The notes beneath the pieces were generated by a model. That model was not told the DNA's origin and searched no databases. It saw nothing but the letters and a program-made list of their open reading frames with translations. A program made the position numbers and the translations under genes. Below, in pieces: positions 60,273 to 64,000 of a DNA stretch of 64,000 nucleotides. Position 1 is the first letter of the stretch, and each line of letters opens with the position of its first letter. Origin of the DNA: Azophilus sp965220835 (GTDB lineage: Bacteria > Pseudomonadota > Gammaproteobacteria > Pseudomonadales > Azotimanducaceae); the NCBI GenBank assembly GCA_965220835.1, contig OZ244842.1, positions 620,001 through 684,000 of the forward strand, written 5' to 3'.

Positions 60273-60562
60273 AAGCCTCCCAAGCCCCCACCAACCCTCT
60301 GCCCAGCGGCAGGCATTCCAAGCGTTTGCATCAGCGCACCCCCCATTGTCGCGGGCCATCCCCAAATTCCGCCCCCGCCATCAGCGCGATGACGAGCCAC
60401 GGCTTCCCAGAGGACCCGCAAGCTAGCGCCGCACAAGAATCGAGTCAACTCCGGCGCGCCAGGACGCATAAGCCCCCACCATAAGCCGGACGGCACTTGG
60501 GCCGCATCCGTAGCCCGTCTCGGCTCAGCACCCCCTCCCACCCACCCACCCACCCACGCCGA
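60273..60562. other. Gene-free stretch before the repeat array
   Basis: 290 bases upstream of the CMD-nitroreductase start. Long frames here are spurious and lead into the repeat array. A short CCCA tract at its end is the only pattern seen. It presumably includes the minus-strand promoter near 60280-60330. Confidence 0.4.
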
Positions 60563-60786
60563 GTTGCGCAGCAACTCGAACGCGAGCCCGCTCGCGCAGT
60601 TGCGCAGCAACTCGAACGCGAGCCCGCTCGCGCAGTTGCGCAGCAACTCGAACGCGAGCCCGCTCGCGCAGTTGCGCAGCAACTCGAACGCGAGCCCGCT
60701 CGCGCAGTTGCGCAGCAACTCGAACGCGGGCCCGCTCGCGCAGTTGCGCAGCAACTCGAACGCGGGCCCGCTCGCGCAGTTGCAGA
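60563..60786. repeat. 36-bp tandem repeat array (six full units plus part)
   Basis: Units start at 60563, 60599, 60635, 60671, 60707 and 60743, then a truncated seventh at 60779. Each holds the hairpin (C)GAGTTGC/GTTGC-GCA-GCAAC(TCG) and GCGAGC-CC-GCTCGC. Units 1-4 read GCGAGC and units 5-6 read GCGGGC in the second arm. There are no unique spacers, so it is not a CRISPR. It shares its palindrome with the 77-bp array at 9634-9841. A CCCA run (about 60534-60557) precedes it. Confidence 0.92.
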
Positions 60787-60871
60787 ACCCCACCCCATCC
60801 TGCTGAAATGGCCCTGCGTTCGCCAAAGCAAAATCCGCCAAGTCAGAGTCAGGCCCGGGGAGGGGCAGCCA

Positions 60872-60997
60872 GTGGACCTTGAAGAAAACCGGGTTGAGTC
60901 CCGCCATTACGCTTTCTTGGGTATCCTGACGTTGCTGAACGTCATGAACTTCGTGGACCGGCCGCCGATACCAGTCGGACCGCCAACATCTGCTTGA
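60872..60997 (+). pseudogene. MFS transporter N-terminal remnant
   Basis: GTG 60872, with GGGGAGGGG upstream, reads VDLEENRVESRHYAFLGIL then LTLLNVMNFVDRPP. The string HYAFLGILTLLNVMNFVDR matches the first helix and loop of major-facilitator transporters (usual NFVDRQ). The frame departs from the family after DRPP and stops at 60997, 41 codons in all. A truncated relic, abutting the sulP stop at 61007. Confidence 0.6.
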
Positions 60998-61006
60998 AAC
61001 GGCGGC

Positions 61007-62620
61007 CTAGGTTTTCAACAGGCTTTGCGCCCGCTCCCTAGCCTGGTCCAGCGTGGCCACGAAGCGGTCTTCGGGCAGGCCGCGAAAGATGTCGAGCGCC
61101 AGCAAATGGTCGGCGACGGTGCCTGAGAGCCCCATGACGACGACCTGGGTGTTCTCGTCGGCTGCGATGTCGAGCATCTGGCCCACCACCATGGCTGCGC
61201 TGTCGTCCAGGTAGACGGTTTCGGAGAAGTCAAAGACCACCACTTCATGGTCGCGAATGTCGGCGCCAATGGCTTGCACCAGTTTGTTGGACGACGCGAT
61301 CGAGAATTGACCGCGCAGCGCCACCAAGCCGACGCGGGCGGAGAAGGGGTCCGCTTCGCCGCTCTCGGGTGAGCTGGAGAGGAAGCTGCGGTCCAAAAAG
61401 GGCAGGGAAACCACGTTGTCGAGCTGCAGGCGCTCCAAGTGCTGGGTTCCGACCAAGCTGGCGGCGATGAGGCCGATGGTCACGCCGATGACCAGATCGA
61501 CAAACACCGTCAGGCCGAGGGTGGTCAACGCAAGCATGAGGTAAACGGGGCGCACGCGGTGAATGCGGGTGAGGAATCGCCAATCGATGATGTCCCAACC
61601 CACCTTGATCATGATGCCGGCCAAGACCGCGTGGGGAACTTGCTCCACGTGCTTGCCAATGCCCAGCACCAGTGCCAGCAGGATGCTTGCGCAAAGGACG
61701 CCGGATGCTCGCGAGTGGCCGCCACTGCGGATGTTGATCACGGTGCCGCCGGGCGCGCCAGCGCCGGGCATGCCGCCCACTATGCCGGCCACCATGTTGC
61801 CGATGCCTTGGCCCACCAACTCCCGGTTGGCGTTGTGTTGGCCGCGGGTCAACGAGTCGGCGATGAGTGAGGTCAGCAGGCTGTCGATGGAGCCGACCAG
61901 CGCAAGAATTAAGGCTGGCTGCAGCGCTTGAGTCAGAAAGTTAAGGGAAAGCAAGGGCCATTGCAGGCTGGGCAGGCCGGTCGGAACCTCGCCGATGGTG
62001 GGCGCACTGCTTGGCCAAAGCAGGCTGACCAGAATGCCCGCAATCATCGCAGCCAAAGTGGGCGGTAGGGCCTTGCGCAACGGCTTCGGCCAAAAGATGC
62101 CCGTCAGCAGCGTGATTGCGCCAATGGCCAGTGCATCGAAGTTGATGCGGCTCACCAATTCCGGCAGCGCCATCAGGGCGCTCAGGACGTTTGAGGCCAT
62201 TGGGTGGCCGAGAAAGGGCAAGATCTGCAGGCCGATGATGATGACGCCAATGCCGGACTTGAAGCCGGATATGACTGAGTGGGGCGTGTAGGTGATGTAG
62301 CGCCCGATGCGCATGGCCCCCAACATGATTTGCATGAGCCCGGCGAGGACGACGATGGTTAGCGCTTCCGCGAGCGTCTCCGCGTGGCTGGAAACGATGA
62401 CGGCCATGGTGATGGCGATCGGCCCCGTGGGCCCGGATATACGCGCGCGCGTGCCGCCAAACACCGCGGCGAAGAAACACACCGAGATGGCGCCGTACAA
62501 GCCCGACATCGGGCCAAGGCCTGAGGCAACGCCGAATGCCAGGGACGGCGGCAGCGCCACCACGGCGGAGATAATGCCGCCGAACAGGTCTCCGCGCAGA
62601 TCCCGCAGGCTGTAGTTCAT
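61007..62620 (-). CDS. SulP-family anion transporter with STAS domain
   Basis: 537 residues from ATG 62620. SulP membrane domain: LRGDLFGGIISAVVALPPSLAFGVASGLGPMSGLYGA, FGGTRARISGPTGPIAITMAV, SVISGFKSGIGVIIIGLQILPFLG, NRELVGQGIGNMVAGIVGGMPGAGAPGGTVINIRSGG, about eleven helices. The C-terminal STAS domain (about residues 430-530) contains VVFDFSETVYLDDSAAMVVGQML. Members import sulfate, bicarbonate or dicarboxylates. The STAS-VOC protein lies directly upstream on the same strand (60 bases), which hints at paired regulation. Confidence 0.92.
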   Translation of the reverse strand: MNYSLRDLRGDLFGGIISAVVALPPSLAFGVASGLGPMSGLYGAISVCFFAAVFGGTRARISGPTGPIAITMAVIVSSHAETLAEALTIVVLAGLMQIMLGAMRIGRYITYTPHSVISGFKSGIGVIIIGLQILPFLGHPMASNVLSALMALPELVSRINFDALAIGAITLLTGIFWPKPLRKALPPTLAAMIAGILVSLLWPSSAPTIGEVPTGLPSLQWPLLSLNFLTQALQPALILALVGSIDSLLTSLIADSLTRGQHNANRELVGQGIGNMVAGIVGGMPGAGAPGGTVINIRSGGHSRASGVLCASILLALVLGIGKHVEQVPHAVLAGIMIKVGWDIIDWRFLTRIHRVRPVYLMLALTTLGLTVFVDLVIGVTIGLIAASLVGTQHLERLQLDNVVSLPFLDRSFLSSSPESGEADPFSARVGLVALRGQFSIASSNKLVQAIGADIRDHEVVVFDFSETVYLDDSAAMVVGQMLDIAADENTQVVVMGLSGTVADHLLALDIFRGLPEDRFVATLDQARERAQSLLKT

Positions 62621-62680
62621 GTCCGATCTGGTGGAGCGGTTACAGGGGGTTCTGCCGCGGGCCCCCGATCGCTGGCGTGG

Positions 62681-63430
62681 TCACACGGCGCCCTTGACGT
62701 GGGACGAACTGATGCGAATCCAGTAGCCGGAAGGCCCGGTGACGTGGAACAGGTCGTGAATGCTGCCGCGCTCGATGTCCGTCACGTGGACGCCGTCGTC
62801 CTTGAATCGCCGCCACACTTGGTCCACGTCATCAACAATCAGATCGAAGGGCGCCTTGGCACCGTCCTCCATAGGTTGTGCCGCGCGGGTTAGGATCAGG
62901 TGGGTGCCGCCCCGCAATTCCACGATGGCCATGTCCGCCTTTCTCAGGATGCTGCGCAGGCCGTGGCGAACGAAAAAGTCGTGCGCCGCCCCGACGTCCT
63001 CCACCGGCATCCGCACGTGGCCAATGGCGAAGACGGGACGTTCGTGGTCCGCCAGAGCGCCTGGACTGCCGCTGTCTTCGCCGGCGGTGCCTGGTCCACG
63101 CATCTCGGCCAGCGCTTCGGCTCGCGAGCCGTGGGCGGAGATCACCTTGCTGAAGCCGCTGATGTTGAAGACGTCGGCAATGGTCGGTGACATGGCGCAC
63201 AAGGCAAACCGCGCGCCCCGTTGGCGCAGGGCCTTGGCAACGATCAAAATCGCCCGCAAGCCGGCACTGCTGACGTAGGTGATGCTCTCAAAGTCGGCGA
63301 CCACGGCGCTTTGCTGATCGTCAATCGCCGCGGTCAAAGACTGTTGGAATTGGTGGGCGTTGGCGCTGTCGATTCGACCCTCGGGCTTGAGAATCAAGAC
63401 GCCTTCCTGATGTTCGCTGTGGATGTCCAT
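62681..63430 (-). CDS. STAS domain fused to VOC (glyoxalase/bleomycin-resistance) domain
   Basis: 249 residues from ATG 63430. Residues 1-110 form an anti-anti-sigma STAS domain (GVLILKPEGRIDSANAHQFQ, then ADFESITYVSSAGLRAILIVAK with the phosphorylatable-type Ser pair, and FNISGFSKVI). After a Gly/Ser linker, residues about 133-245 form a VOC domain (VFAIGHVRMPVEDVGAAHDFFVRHGL, HLILTRAAQ, FDLIVDDVDQVWRRFKDDGV, FHVTGPSGYWIRI). His and Glu positions that bind metal in glyoxalases are only partly evident. Likely a regulatory or ligand-sensing partner; the adjacency to SulP, itself STAS-bearing, is notable. Confidence 0.85.
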   Translation of the reverse strand: MDIHSEHQEGVLILKPEGRIDSANAHQFQQSLTAAIDDQQSAVVADFESITYVSSAGLRAILIVAKALRQRGARFALCAMSPTIADVFNISGFSKVISAHGSRAEALAEMRGPGTAGEDSGSPGALADHERPVFAIGHVRMPVEDVGAAHDFFVRHGLRSILRKADMAIVELRGGTHLILTRAAQPMEDGAKAPFDLIVDDVDQVWRRFKDDGVHVTDIERGSIHDLFHVTGPSGYWIRISSSHVKGAV

Positions 63431-63459
63431 AGGATTCCTTGTGAGACTGGCCGTGGGGT

Positions 63460-64000
63460 TTAACGGCCGGATGGGTCGCCAACGTCGCTGCCGCTCAGGG
63501 CGTCAACGTCGTCCTGATCCGGCATGAGAACGAACTCCGGATAGGCTTCGATGCCCAGTTCGGCGGCGTCTTGTCCAAGGTCTTCCACCTCGGCGGACAC
63601 TCGGGCGCCGATCAGCTTGTCCAGCGCCACCCAGAGCGCGATGCTAACCGCGAAAGTGAAGGCGCCGATGGCCAGGATGCCGGTCAATTGCGCCGTGAAG
63701 TCGCCGCCGGACGCGAAGCAAACCGCCAACGTGCCCCAGATTCCGGCGAACAGGTGGGCGGGCACCGCGCCCACCACGTCATCCAACTTGAGGAACTCCA
63801 GGAGCTTGAGGCCGAGGGAGCAAACGATGCCGCCGAGGCCACCGATGATGACGGCCCAATGGTGGTCGGTCATGTCCGGGCCAGCCGTGATGGACACCAG
63901 CCCGGCGATGGCGCCATTGAGCACCACGAGAATATCAACGCGGCCGAAAAGCGGCCTTGATATCGCCATCGCGGCGACGACCCCAGCCGCCGCAGCCAGG
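63460..64000 (-). CDS. amt: Ammonium transporter (Amt), C-terminal part; 5' end beyond window
   Basis: The frame continues past the right edge (reads LAAAAGVVAAMAISRPLFGR across 63930-64000), so the N-terminus is missing. Amt signatures: VDILVVLNGAIAGLVSITAGPDM, HWAVIIGGLGGIVCSLGLKLLEFLKLDDVVGAVPAHLFAGIWGTLAV (containing the pore His) and FAVSIALWVALDKLIGARVSAEVEDLGQDAAELGIEAYPEF, the cytoplasmic tail start. A long acidic tail (DQDDVDALSGSDVGD) follows. Integral membrane channel for ammonium. Confidence 0.92.
   Translation of the reverse strand, partial: LAAAAGVVAAMAISRPLFGRVDILVVLNGAIAGLVSITAGPDMTDHHWAVIIGGLGGIVCSLGLKLLEFLKLDDVVGAVPAHLFAGIWGTLAVCFASGGDFTAQLTGILAIGAFTFAVSIALWVALDKLIGARVSAEVEDLGQDAAELGIEAYPEFVLMPDQDDVDALSGSDVGDPSGR

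Noticed and set aside
60563..60786. 36-bp periodic array as a CRISPR
   Set aside because: Repeats are directly contiguous with no unique spacers, and no cas genes are near.
60564..60806. ORF of repeated SNASPLAQLR peptides
   Set aside because: Product of the 36-bp tandem repeat, whose length divisible by three keeps frames open; no start context or family.

Overview
The window is high-GC, gene-dense bacterial chromosome. Its gene content (GlcDEF-type glycolate oxidase, AtuA/DUF1446, an acyl-CoA carboxylase with crotonases and esterases, TonB, ECF sigma factor, PQQ-cytochrome lipoprotein, complete Dpp/Opp-type ABC transporter, Amt, SulP) suits an aerobic heterotrophic proteobacterium, most likely an environmental gammaproteobacterium. 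This is inferred from content only: there is no rRNA, and I found no tRNA gene.

Layout. 1-4.3 kb: a tandem duplication of a two-gene unit (a membrane-anchored 11-residue-repeat coiled coil followed by a large exported helical-repeat protein). 4.4-7.8 kb: a small c-type haem lipoprotein, a membrane-anchored protein, a PQQ/cytochrome c lipoprotein and an orphan HicB-like gene. 7.8-12.4 kb: a CoA-linked catabolic group on the minus strand (AtuA, crotonase, thiolase-like protein with a DUF35 OB-fold partner). 12.5-14 kb: ECF sigma factor with a small membrane protein, then a TonB-like protein.

14.05-24.30 kb is the most striking region. A roughly 10-kb island is bracketed by two near-identical direct copies (about 102 bp) of the 5' end of a DUF2784 gene; the left copy is a broken gene and the right copy is intact. 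Inside, all on the plus strand and mostly translationally coupled, are a 38-residue basic ORF, a PLD-like/SNF2-type helicase, a DUF4391 protein, a type III Mod methyltransferase with an AT-rich target-recognition segment, a HicA/HicB pair, and a type III Res helicase-nuclease. I read it as an expanded type III restriction-modification defence island with a toxin-antitoxin module inserted between mod and res.

24.9-34.7 kb: YbdK-type ligase, cysS, a cupin, an aspartyl/asparaginyl hydroxylase-like protein, and a complete five-gene peptide ABC transporter operon. 34.8-41.8 kb: a DUF4143-type ATPase with an elaborate palindromic upstream region, an LLM flavin monooxygenase, an intergenic region with a perfect 44-bp inverted repeat, then a lipoprotein ABC binding protein, a Tat-exported aldo/keto reductase and LarC, and a methyltransferase. 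42-48.1 kb: a four-gene minus-strand operon (acyl-CoA carboxylase beta and alpha, carboxylesterase, crotonase). 48.3-54.1 kb: a small CxxC protein, a second ATPase of the same general type, an SDR, a tryptophan-dioxygenase-like/NTF2-like fusion and a MetF-like reductase. 54.4-59 kb: alpha/beta hydrolase plus glcDEF. 59-64 kb: a CMD-nitroreductase fusion, a 36-bp tandem repeat array built from hairpins, a relic of an MFS transporter, a SulP permease, a STAS-VOC fusion and the 3' part of an amt gene.

No database search was possible; family names rest on motifs read in the translations.
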